A DNA stretch of 64,000 nt, taken from NCBI RefSeq assembly GCF_003384725.1, contig NZ_QNVV01000017.1, positions 47,071-111,070 of the forward strand, in the 5' to 3' direction. The notes under the pieces are model-generated. The model worked only from the letters and a program-made list of their open reading frames with translations. It had not been told where the DNA came from and did no database searches. Made by a program: the position numbers and the translations under genes. Origin of the DNA: Chryseobacterium pennipullorum (GTDB lineage: Bacteria; Bacteroidota; Bacteroidia; Flavobacteriales; Weeksellaceae). Shown piece after piece: positions 34,006-41,982 of this stretch (position 1 is the first letter of the stretch; each line of letters opens with the position of its first letter).

Positions 34006-35298
34006 TTATACTTGATATTGTGCCAAGACATCCATAATAGTCTGGTATACAAAATCCAGCTCTTCAGCAGTAATGCAGTATGGCGGCACCAGATAAACCA
34101 CATTACCCAACGGACGCATGATAATGCCCCGCTGCAGGAAGTCGTTATACAGTTTTTTACCGGTTTCATTAAAATAGGAAGTCCCCTGCCCGGTTTTAAA
34201 ATCAAACGCTAAGATCGTTCCAATCTGACGAATGTGTTCCACCTGGGGTACGGACTCGAGTACTTTTGTGAATGCAGAATGCTGACGGGTAATCCGTTCG
34301 ATATTCTTCCGGGTTTCTTCATTAAGCAATAATTCCATGCTGGCTAAAGCAGCGGCGCAAGCTAAAGGATTTGCGGTGAAAGAATGTCCGTGAAACAGTG
34401 TTTTGTGTCTGTCTTCGGATAAGAACGCATTATAGATTTCATTGGTGCAGGTAGTGATTCCCATTGGCATGGTACCACCCGTTAATCCCTTCGAGAAGCA
34501 CATAATATCTGGCTTTTCCATAAGATGGTCTGTAGCAAAAAGTTTACCTGTCCTGCCAAAACCGGTAAAAACCTCATCCTGGATCATCAGGATATTCTGT
34601 TCTCTGCAGAATTTCATCAGCCTGTCCAGGTCTTTCGCCTCATACATCAGCATTCCGGCCGCTCCCTGTACCAGTGGCTCAAAGATAAAGCAGGCAAGCT
34701 CGCCAGCAAGATCTTTAATCTGCTGTTGTAAGCTTTCTATGTTCCCGGCATTAGGAATATCAATGAAAATAACTTCAAAAAGCATGCTTTCAAAAGGTTT
34801 TGTCCAGAAGCTCTTTCCGCTCACAGACATCGCTCCGAAAGTGTCTCCATGGTAGGCATTCTTAAAGGCCAGAATTTTTGTTTTCTTTTTCTCCCGGTTA
34901 TGTGCATACTGTATGCACATTTTCAAAGCAACTTCTACAGCAGTAGATCCATTATCCGAATAGAACACCTTTTGCTGACCTTCCGGAAGCAGCTTCAGAA
35001 GGTTCTCTGAAAGCTGTATAGCCGGTTCATGGGTAAAGCCGGCAAAGATCACCTGTTCCAGCGTATGAAGCTGCTCGGAAACCCGTTGGGCTATATAAGG
35101 ATGGGAATGTCCATGTAAAGTTACCCACCAGGAAGAAACGGCATCTATATAGGTATTCCCATCATGATCATAAAGATAAACTCCTTTTCCTCTAACGATC
35201 GGAATCGCTTCACCGGCTGTTTTCATTTGGGTGTAAGGATGCCAGTTGACCGCTTTATCTCTTTGCTGAAGATTTGCTTTTTTTATTGTTGTATTCAT
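34006..35298 (-). CDS. bioA: Adenosylmethionine-8-amino-7-oxononanoate aminotransferase
   Basis: The 430-residue class III aminotransferase converts 7-keto-8-aminopelargonate to 7,8-diaminopelargonate. WHPYTQMKTAGEAIPIVRGK (19-38) is the BioA start motif, with the WHPYTQ that contacts substrate and SAM. SSWWVTLHGHSHPYI follows, then IMIQDEVFTGFGRTGKLFAT, and the PLP Lys in CFSKGLTGGTMPMG. It is the last gene of the biotin run. It is separated from bioB by 519 bp of tandem repeats, so it may have its own transcription start. Confidence 0.96.
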   Translation of the reverse strand: MNTTIKKANLQQRDKAVNWHPYTQMKTAGEAIPIVRGKGVYLYDHDGNTYIDAVSSWWVTLHGHSHPYIAQRVSEQLHTLEQVIFAGFTHEPAIQLSENLLKLLPEGQQKVFYSDNGSTAVEVALKMCIQYAHNREKKKTKILAFKNAYHGDTFGAMSVSGKSFWTKPFESMLFEVIFIDIPNAGNIESLQQQIKDLAGELACFIFEPLVQGAAGMLMYEAKDLDRLMKFCREQNILMIQDEVFTGFGRTGKLFATDHLMEKPDIMCFSKGLTGGTMPMGITTCTNEIYNAFLSEDRHKTLFHGHSFTANPLACAAALASMELLLNEETRKNIERITRQHSAFTKVLESVPQVEHIRQIGTILAFDFKTGQGTSYFNETGKKLYNDFLQRGIIMRPLGNVVYLVPPYCITAEELDFVYQTIMDVLAQYQV

Positions 35299-35299
35299 G

Positions 35300-35800
35300 T
35301 ATTGATGTAAAAGTATTATTACGTGATGAAGTCCTTTAATTTTAAGTTTTATCGCTATGGACGCTAAGTTTTCTTACTTTGATATTGTTTTTAAGGTCGC
35401 AAAGGCGTTTCACTCAGCTATATAAAATGCTATTGCGAATGAAAATATTCAGACTTCATACATATGTTCTTTGTGAATCATAGCGTTAAATATTAATGAA
35501 AAATATTTATACATGATGCACTGCTCTAATTTTAAATTTTATCGCTACGGACGCTAAGTTTTTTTTACTTTGATATTGCTTTTAAGGTCGCAAAGGCGTT
35601 TCACTCAGCTATATAAAATGCCATTGAGAATGAAAATATTCAGACTACATACATATGTTATTTGTGAATCATAGCGTTTGATATTGATGAAAAGTATTTA
35701 TAAGTGATGCACTGCTTTAATATTAAGTCTTATCGCTATGGACGCTAAGTTTTATTACTTTGATATTGCTTTTAAGGTCGCAAAGGCGTTTCACTCAGCT
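35300..35800. repeat. 190-bp tandem repeat between bioB and bioA
   Basis: The marker ATCGCTATGGACGCTAAG occurs at 35351, 35541 (one change) and 35732, giving a period of 190-191 bp, about 2.6 copies. Each unit also contains AAGGTCGCAAAGGCGTTTCA. The first unit begins at the bioA start codon. No frame is open. It fills nearly the whole gap between bioB and bioA. Confidence 0.9.
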
Positions 35801-35817
35801 GAGTAATTCATAATTAT

Positions 35818-36807
35818 TTAACAGCATGTTTCTTTTTTCATCATAGGCTTAAGGCCCAGGGTCTGCAGCATCTGCATATCTTCAGAAACACCGGGATTAG
35901 GAGTTACCAATAGGGTTTCTCTTTCTCCGGTAAAAATTGAATTGGCCCCTGCCATAAAGCACCACGCCTGCTCCGTTTCTGACATTTCGATGCGGCCTGC
36001 ACTTAATCTTACCATAGAAGCCGGCATAACGATCCTTGCCGTAGCAATCATTCTTACCATTTCCCATGGATCTACTTTTTCGTTTTTTTCCAATGGGGTC
36101 CCTTCTACCCTGGCCAGGGCATTGATCGGAACTGATTCCGGATGTCTAGGCATAGTGGCCAATGTGAGAAGCATGGAGATCCTGTCCCTGTGGGTTTCTC
36201 CCAAACCGATAATTCCTCCGGAACACACCGTAATACCGGCATTCCGTACATTATTGATGGTATTGATTCTGTTATCAAATGTTCTGGTAGAAATAATTTC
36301 TTCGTAATACTGCTCAGAAGTATCCAAATTGTGATTGTAAGCGTAGAGTCCTGCTTCCTGGAGTCTTACCGCCTGCTCTTCGGTAAGCATACCGAGCGTA
36401 CAGCACACCTCCAGCCCAAGCTCATTCACTCCTTTTACCATATCTATCACCCTGTCAAAGTCACGGTTATTTCTTACTTCACGCCAAGCTGCAGCCATAC
36501 AGAACCTTGAGGAACCGGAATCTTTTGCTTTTTGTGCGTGAGCAATCACTGTTTCTGTAGGAAGCAAAGCCTGTACTTTGATGTTGGTATGGTAGCGCGC
36601 TGCCTGTCCGCAGTAGGAGCAGTCTTCAGGACATCCTCCGGTCTTTATTGACAATAAGGTGGAAATCTGTACTTCAGACGGATCGTGCCATTCACGATGT
36701 ACAGTAGCCGCTTTATAAATCAATTCCATGAGTGGTAAATGATAAATTTCCTCTATTTCTTCTTTGGTCCAGTTGTTTCTGATTGTTGTTTTTTGATCCA
36801 TTATCAT
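35818..36807 (-). CDS. bioB: Biotin synthase (radical SAM)
   Basis: The 329-residue enzyme inserts sulfur into dethiobiotin. The radical-SAM cluster motif is GGCPEDCSYCGQ with Cys59, 63, 66. CCTLGMLTEEQAVRLQEAGL and YNHNLDTSEQYYEEI are standard, as are the 2Fe-2S ligand region near NIRNAGITVCSGGIIGLGE-type sequence and RLSAGR with its Arg. The start at 36807 overlaps the bioD stop as ATGA, the usual sign of coupled translation; an ATG 6 bp further in is possible. The end reads KKETCC. Confidence 0.97.
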   Translation of the reverse strand: MIMDQKTTIRNNWTKEEIEEIYHLPLMELIYKAATVHREWHDPSEVQISTLLSIKTGGCPEDCSYCGQAARYHTNIKVQALLPTETVIAHAQKAKDSGSSRFCMAAAWREVRNNRDFDRVIDMVKGVNELGLEVCCTLGMLTEEQAVRLQEAGLYAYNHNLDTSEQYYEEIISTRTFDNRINTINNVRNAGITVCSGGIIGLGETHRDRISMLLTLATMPRHPESVPINALARVEGTPLEKNEKVDPWEMVRMIATARIVMPASMVRLSAGRIEMSETEQAWCFMAGANSIFTGERETLLVTPNPGVSEDMQMLQTLGLKPMMKKETCC

Positions 36808-37415
36808 AATTTTGTTATTGTTAATTGTTGTGCAGCTTCTTTAATATGTTCTTTACCGGTACCTGTCAGTTCCGGAATCCTGATAATTTTTGTTTCTTTT
36901 TCGATAAAGCTGCAAATCACCTTCTCTGTATCGATGGGAAATTCGCCGTTGAGAATGAGGTATTCCAGTTTTATGCTTCTCTGCTGTAAGGCCATGATGG
37001 ACAACAGGCTGTGATTGATACATCCTAAATAATTTCTTACCACGAGGGCAACGGGAAGGTTTAGCAGATCTATCAGATCAATCATAAACCTATGGTCTGA
37101 AAGCGGAACCATCAATCCTCCTGCGCCCTCTACGATCAGTGGGTTTTCCGTTTCGGGTAATTGAAAACAGTCCAGATCGATCTGGATATTTTCTGTTCTG
37201 GCGGACTGGTGTGGAGAGGCAGCCAGATGAAGTCGGTAGGTTTCAGGATAACAGACCGCATGGTCTGTCCATTCCGCAATTTTGTGACTGTCTGTATGAT
37301 GAAGATCCCCTGATTGCACGGGCTTCCAATACTCTGCTTTAAAATACTGAACCAAAATAGCTGAACAGATGGTTTTACCGATTTCTGTTCCGATTCCTGT
37401 CATAAATAACTTCAT
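36804..37415 (-). CDS. bioD: Dethiobiotin synthetase
   Basis: The 203-residue enzyme carboxylates 7,8-diaminopelargonate with ATP. The P-loop MTGIGTEIGKTICSAIL (5-21) fits GTxxGKT. YWKPVQSGD is the next conserved block, and VEGAGGLMVPLSD (93-105) the third. VRNYLGCINHSLLSI fits the dimer-contact helix. Stop TGA overlaps the bioB start. It lies 40 bp after bioF. Confidence 0.96.
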   Translation of the reverse strand: MKLFMTGIGTEIGKTICSAILVQYFKAEYWKPVQSGDLHHTDSHKIAEWTDHAVCYPETYRLHLAASPHQSARTENIQIDLDCFQLPETENPLIVEGAGGLMVPLSDHRFMIDLIDLLNLPVALVVRNYLGCINHSLLSIMALQQRSIKLEYLILNGEFPIDTEKVICSFIEKETKIIRIPELTGTGKEHIKEAAQQLTITKL

Positions 37416-37455
37416 ATCTGATCGTATTGTAATAAGCCTAGATGCTTCTTTGTTT

Positions 37456-38565
37456 TTATATAAATTCTTTAATAATGTCAGTAAGCTGTATAATTTCCTT
37501 GTCCGTATTGAAACTGTGAAGGCAAACCCGCAGTCTTTCAGTACCCTGCTTTACCGTAGGGCTGTATATGGCGTATGTGAGAATACCTTCCCGGGTTAAA
37601 GCTTCCTGTACCATTTTAAGCTTCCGGTTATCGGGAATCACAACTGCCTGTACCGGGCTTTCCGGGGAGGAAGGTGTTTTGATGTTCTGATTTCTGAAAG
37701 TTTTGATATTCTGCTGAAGCTTTTCTGCTAACCCGGATTGAGCTTCCAAATAATCATAACCCATTTGTATGGCCATCCATTGATAATCCTGTGCTGAGGT
37801 AGTATAGATAAAAGGCGACGCAAAATTCACGAGATAGGCCTTCACAGTATCACTACAGAGAATAGCCGCCCCATGAGCTCCTAAAGCTTTTCCATAGGTA
37901 ACGACCACTGCTGTAACGTAATCCTGTAACTCATACGCATCAACCATCCCATATCCGAAAACCCCGAACGAATGAGCTTCATCTACCACCAGATGTGCAC
38001 CATACTTCCTGGAAAGTTCTGAGATTTCCCGAAGTGGGGCAACATCTCCTTCCATCGAGTACAGGCTTTCTACCGCAACATAACAACGTCCTTCATGCTT
38101 CTTCAGTAAAGTTTCCAGGTGATCAGTATCATTATGTCTGAACTTCACTTTTCTGGCATTAGACATCCGGCAGGCATCATGTACGGAACGGTGGATCTGT
38201 TCATCGACAACAATAGTATCGTGACGGTCTGGAAGCGTAGAAAACAACGCAAGGTTAGCATTATAGCCCGACGGAAAAAGCAATGCTGTGGGAAACCGGT
38301 GCTTCCGGGCAATATATTCTTCTGTCTCCGTTACCACAGGACTGTTTCCACTGATGAGCCGGGATCCGGTACTTCCTGAAAGCAATTGTGGGTTTTCAGT
38401 AACCTTTTGCAGCAGGATTTCGCTGAATTCTTTACTGCGCGCCAATCCAAGATAGTCATTAGAATAAAAATCGATTCCTTCGGTTTTTTCCCGTAGCACC
38501 CTTAGGGTTCCCTGCTGTTCTCTCTGAAGGAGGGCCTCCCAAAAATGATGGCTCTCCTCAGGCAT
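37456..38565 (-). CDS. bioF: 8-Amino-7-oxononanoate synthase
   Basis: The 369-residue PLP enzyme joins pimeloyl-thioester and alanine. FYSNDYLGLARSKEF (32-46), SGSTGSRLISGNSPVVTETE (58-77), FPSGYNANLALFSTL, VVDEAHSFGVFGYGM and the PLP Lys in VTYGKALGAHGAA are all family blocks. It is slightly short at the N-terminus (usual about 385). Its start lies inside the last codons of the ferritin-like gene (8-bp overlap), so the two are translated together. Confidence 0.96.
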   Translation of the reverse strand: MPEESHHFWEALLQREQQGTLRVLREKTEGIDFYSNDYLGLARSKEFSEILLQKVTENPQLLSGSTGSRLISGNSPVVTETEEYIARKHRFPTALLFPSGYNANLALFSTLPDRHDTIVVDEQIHRSVHDACRMSNARKVKFRHNDTDHLETLLKKHEGRCYVAVESLYSMEGDVAPLREISELSRKYGAHLVVDEAHSFGVFGYGMVDAYELQDYVTAVVVTYGKALGAHGAAILCSDTVKAYLVNFASPFIYTTSAQDYQWMAIQMGYDYLEAQSGLAEKLQQNIKTFRNQNIKTPSSPESPVQAVVIPDNRKLKMVQEALTREGILTYAIYSPTVKQGTERLRVCLHSFNTDKEIIQLTDIIKEFI

Positions 38566-39181
38566 AATTCAGTTGTGCAATCTCTTTAGTAATGGCAGTA
38601 ATCCATTGGTCGTGCAGCTCCTTTTCAATAGCAAGAATGTTGTCTGCATGTTCCTGCCAGTCAGAGGAAAAACCGTCAAGCTGATTGATCATTTCCTCCA
38701 GATGCCCTTCTTCTTCCAGGATAATGGACTTGACCATCACCTTAGATGACTCTTCCGTAAGAACCTGCTGATACACGGGATAAAGTTCATCAGCACGAAC
38801 CTCAATAGCATAGGTTACAAATAGATACGCTGCATATTTCAGGTCTTCTTTGTTCAGATTGAATACGTCCTGAAGGTATCTGCAGGCTTTAATGTCTAAT
38901 GAATGCAAATACTGTCTGGTTGCTGTCGGAGCAAGAAGCTCTCCATTCTCATAGGTCTTACAAAGTTCAGGATCTATTTTTCCGATCTGTTTCTTAAGGT
39001 AATAGGCATGACGGTGTTCTTCAGCCGCATGTTTCAGCTGGATCAGGGTCACCAGAACGGGATGCTCACATTTTGATATTTTCCTGGCTCCGGCATTTTC
39101 CATGAAAGAAAGAGTATTCAGCCATCTGGCGTGAGAATTTCCTTCCTGTACAATTTTTTTCAGCAGATGATAAAACTCCAT
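38558..39181 (-). CDS. Ferritin-like di-iron protein leading the biotin operon
   Basis: The 207-residue, all-helical protein has the two ExxH pairs of a ferritin-like di-iron site: Glu55-His58 in EEHRHAYYL, and Glu157-His160 in LEEEGHLEEM. Glu28 (helix A) and Glu127 (AIEVRADELY, helix C) are the probable remaining ligands. It is too short for a ribonucleotide reductase and lacks ferritin's ferroxidase context. It overlaps bioF by 8 bp and is the first gene after the promoter. No bioC or bioH accompanies the run. A di-iron oxygenase step that supplies the pimelate moiety, as P450 BioI does in Bacillus, is an attractive but untested reading. A storage or rescue role is possible. Confidence 0.78.
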   Translation of the reverse strand: MEFYHLLKKIVQEGNSHARWLNTLSFMENAGARKISKCEHPVLVTLIQLKHAAEEHRHAYYLKKQIGKIDPELCKTYENGELLAPTATRQYLHSLDIKACRYLQDVFNLNKEDLKYAAYLFVTYAIEVRADELYPVYQQVLTEESSKVMVKSIILEEEGHLEEMINQLDGFSSDWQEHADNILAIEKELHDQWITAITKEIAQLNYA

Positions 39182-39194
39182 AGATTTTTAATTT

Positions 39195-39235
39195 GGTGCC
39201 AAAAGTAGTATATTGCCGGATGGTTCTATGGTGCC
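39195..39235. promoter_or_regulatory. Divergent control region of the biotin operon and MocR gene
   Basis: TTTGGTGCCAAAA (site at 39195-39200) and TATGGTGCCAGTT (39230-39235) are two direct GGTGCC sites 35 bp apart. A -7 box TACTTTTG (39207-39200, reverse strand) of the biotin operon overlaps the first site, so a protein bound there would block it. A third, inverted copy TTTGGCACCAAG lies inside the MocR coding region near 39370. Confidence 0.6.
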
Positions 39236-39247
39236 AGTTTTGATATT

Positions 39248-40738
39248 ATGGATAGTCCGGTTAAAATTCCTTACGAAAGTTTTATAAAAATTGATCGAAA
39301 ATCTGAAACTCCGATCTATTTACAAATTTCTAATCAGTTAGTGAATGCGATTCAGAGGGGTTATTTGCCATTTGGCACCAAGCTTCCCGGAACTAGGGCT
39401 TTCAGCAGCATTCTCGAAGTACACCGGAATACTGCTGTCGCAGTTTTTGATGAACTCTCTGCACAGGGATGGATAGAGAGTTTTCCAAACAAAGGAACCT
39501 TTGTCATTGGAAAAGACCAGGAAAAACCGCTACAAGTGAAAAGTTTTGAGCAGAACTATCTTCAGAACTATCCTACAAAGCCGGGTTTTCAGTTTAAAAT
39601 TTCCAACATTCTTGATAATCCTTTTGAACATTCGGACTGTGAATTTATTTTTAATGACGGGGCTCCGGATATCCGGCTAACCCAGATTGTTCAGCATTCC
39701 CGGTTTTACAGTTCCATCCTCAAACGCAAAGCTCATCAGAAATCCCTGGGACATTATAACCAGGATGGCAGTGAGTTTTTTAAAGAGCATTTGTCCCGCT
39801 ATCTTAATCTGTCCCGGGGGCTCCCTATTTCTAAAAACAATCTTCTGATTACAAGAAGTACGGAAATGAGCATCTATATTGTCTCCGAAATTCTTCTCGA
39901 AGCGGGAGATACTGTGATGGTGGGAGATCTTAGTTATTTTTCTGTCAATATGATCTTCCAAAAATCGGGAGTCCATATTATCACTCTTCCCATCGACGAG
40001 GAAGGAATTATTGTAGAAAGTGTAAGGGAGGCCTGTCAGAAAAAGAAAATAAGGATGCTTTATCTTACTCCCCATCATCACTATCCAACCACTGTGGCAT
40101 TAAGTGCACAGAGACGGCTGGAGCTGCTGGAACTTGCCAACGAGTATGGCTTCATTATTCTTGAGGATGATTACGACTATGAGTTCCACTATGATAAAAG
40201 CCCAATTCTGCCTTTAGCCAGTGCTGATACCAACGGAATGGTCATCTATATAGGATCTTTTGGAAAATCGCTGGCCCCAGGATTCAGGACCGGTTTTATT
40301 GTAGCCCCGGAAAGCCTGATGGCAGAGATGAGGAAGTATCTTGGTATTATTGACCGTCAGGGCGACATCCTGATGGAACGGGCCTTAGGAGAAATGATCG
40401 CTGATGGGGAAATCAACCGATATCTGAAGAAATCTTTGAAAGTATATCAGGAGAGACGGGATCATTTTGCATTGCTGCTGCAGGAAAAGCTGGGTGAACG
40501 CATTGCTTTTCAGAAACCTTCCGGTGGACTCGCCATATGGCTGGAGTGGAATATTCCCATCAATCTGATGCAGCTGAGCCGCGATTGTATAAAAGATAAT
40601 CTTTTCATTCCTAAAACTTTATTGTATCAGAATAAAGGACTTACAGCAATGCGGCTGGGTTTTGGAGACCTGAATTTTGAAGAAATGGAAAAAAGTATTG
40701 AAATCTTTTCAAAAAACGTGAAAGTATTGACCAGCTAA
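39248..40738 (+). CDS. MocR/PdxR-type GntR regulator with aminotransferase domain
   Basis: The 496-residue protein has an N-terminal GntR winged helix (IYLQISNQLVNAIQRGYLPF, 21-40; GTRAFSSILEVHRNTAVAVF). An aminotransferase fold of class I follows, with MLYLTPHHHYPTTVALSAQR, ILEDDYDYEFHYDKSP and the PLP-Lys motif YIGSFGKSLAPGFRTGFI. MocR proteins sense PLP or an amino compound and often control the gene next door. It is divergent from the biotin operon, whose bioF and bioA products use PLP, with two GGTGCC sites in the shared gap. It is therefore probably the local biotin or PLP-linked regulator. Confidence 0.92.
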   Translation: MDSPVKIPYESFIKIDRKSETPIYLQISNQLVNAIQRGYLPFGTKLPGTRAFSSILEVHRNTAVAVFDELSAQGWIESFPNKGTFVIGKDQEKPLQVKSFEQNYLQNYPTKPGFQFKISNILDNPFEHSDCEFIFNDGAPDIRLTQIVQHSRFYSSILKRKAHQKSLGHYNQDGSEFFKEHLSRYLNLSRGLPISKNNLLITRSTEMSIYIVSEILLEAGDTVMVGDLSYFSVNMIFQKSGVHIITLPIDEEGIIVESVREACQKKKIRMLYLTPHHHYPTTVALSAQRRLELLELANEYGFIILEDDYDYEFHYDKSPILPLASADTNGMVIYIGSFGKSLAPGFRTGFIVAPESLMAEMRKYLGIIDRQGDILMERALGEMIADGEINRYLKKSLKVYQERRDHFALLLQEKLGERIAFQKPSGGLAIWLEWNIPINLMQLSRDCIKDNLFIPKTLLYQNKGLTAMRLGFGDLNFEEMEKSIEIFSKNVKVLTS

Positions 40739-40765
40739 ATCACACAAAATTGTACTAAGAATAAC

Positions 40766-40793
40766 ATAAAAGCCCCTTTGCAGAGGCTTTTAT
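40766..40793. terminator. Bidirectional terminator between MocR and PepSY genes
   Basis: ATAAAAGCC and GGCTTTTAT form a 9-bp stem with a 10-nt loop between the converging genes, and it touches the PepSY stop codon. Confidence 0.75.
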
Positions 40794-41980
40794 TAATGAT
40801 GAGCAGGAAAAACAACTTTATTTTTTTTGTGTTTCGGTTTTTTCTTTTTCCTGTTCAAATAAATAATAAAACCGGTAATCGGAAGCGATGTTGCGATAAC
40901 AGCAGCCAGAAAATAGATAATGCGGGTGGCCATTCCTAAAATACTTCCGGTATGCAGGTCATAATTTCTTTCTCTTAATGCAGTTCCATAGCCGATATTT
41001 TTGTTTTTGTAAGATTGAGATTTTAAGATCTCTCCTGAATATTGATCAAAATTAAACTGTTCGTTCCGGTATTGCCTTCCATCATAACTTAGCTCAGCAT
41101 AATAGGTACCTTCCTCCGATCTCGGGAAATTGATCAGAGCCGATTTCTTATTAGAAAGGCCTTTATCCATTGTGCTTCCGATAAGGTTCAGAATATTTCC
41201 CTGGCTTGAAAATTCTGTGGAAGGCAGGGTACTTTTAGCTTTCTCTTCTTTAGGGCCATTTCCATTCAAGGTTTTCTTGATCCACTGGTCTACATCCCCA
41301 AAGCTCCATATCAATGCGGAATAAGAAATCAGCAGCAAAGGAATGACCGAATAAAAACCCAGTACATTATGAGCATCATAGTTGATCCTCTTCCAATTGG
41401 CAGATGTTTTAATGAAAAACATTCCTTTCAGCATGCTTTTGCTCATTTTACGGGGATACCATATCACCAGCCCCGAAAAAAGGATAACAGCCAATATTAA
41501 CGTAGAATAACCGGTAATGGCTTTCCCAATTTTTTCACCCAGCAGAAGCCTGCGATGCAGATCCAGTACAATTTCAAAGAAGTCCTGTTTTGCATTTTCG
41601 ATTTCCTGCACCTTTCCGGTATAAGGATCTATATAGATCCGGTAATAGTACAGATAAGTTCCCCAATAGGTCCATGCTTCATTATCCATTTTCAGGGTAC
41701 GGAATACATAGGTTCGCGACGGGTCGGAAGAAATCACCACTCTTTTGATTTTTAATCCTTCCGGGAGCGCCTGTTCTGCTTTTGTGGTAAGCTCGGAAAG
41801 TTTAAGCTTTTTTCTTCCTATATTCTCAACAAAATATCTGTTGGGGTGAACAATGGGCTTTAATTCTTCTTCAAAAGCAAGGATGCATCCTGTCGCTGCC
41901 ATGATAACAACTATAAGCCCGGACGTTAGTCCGAGCCATAGATGTAACTGATATGCAATTTTTCTAAACTTTAGCTTCAT
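40793..41980 (-). CDS. PepSY-associated membrane protein, likely ferrisiderophore reductase
   Basis: The 395-residue inner-membrane protein begins LHLWLGLTSGLIVVIMAATG (13-32), the first of four helices of the PepSY-TM family. A periplasmic PepSY-type loop follows (EIVLDLHRRLLLGEKIGKAI and others). The helix near residue 345 carries YDLHTGSILGMATRIIYFLA, with a His that can bind heme. The tail is lysine-rich (NRKKKKPKHKKNK). FpvG/FoxB-type relatives reduce ferrisiderophores. The gene lies 2 bp after the TonB receptor gene and closes the operon, which suits an uptake-reduction role. Confidence 0.9.
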   Translation of the reverse strand: MKLKFRKIAYQLHLWLGLTSGLIVVIMAATGCILAFEEELKPIVHPNRYFVENIGRKKLKLSELTTKAEQALPEGLKIKRVVISSDPSRTYVFRTLKMDNEAWTYWGTYLYYYRIYIDPYTGKVQEIENAKQDFFEIVLDLHRRLLLGEKIGKAITGYSTLILAVILFSGLVIWYPRKMSKSMLKGMFFIKTSANWKRINYDAHNVLGFYSVIPLLLISYSALIWSFGDVDQWIKKTLNGNGPKEEKAKSTLPSTEFSSQGNILNLIGSTMDKGLSNKKSALINFPRSEEGTYYAELSYDGRQYRNEQFNFDQYSGEILKSQSYKNKNIGYGTALRERNYDLHTGSILGMATRIIYFLAAVIATSLPITGFIIYLNRKKKKPKHKKNKVVFPAHH

Positions 41981-41982
41981 CC

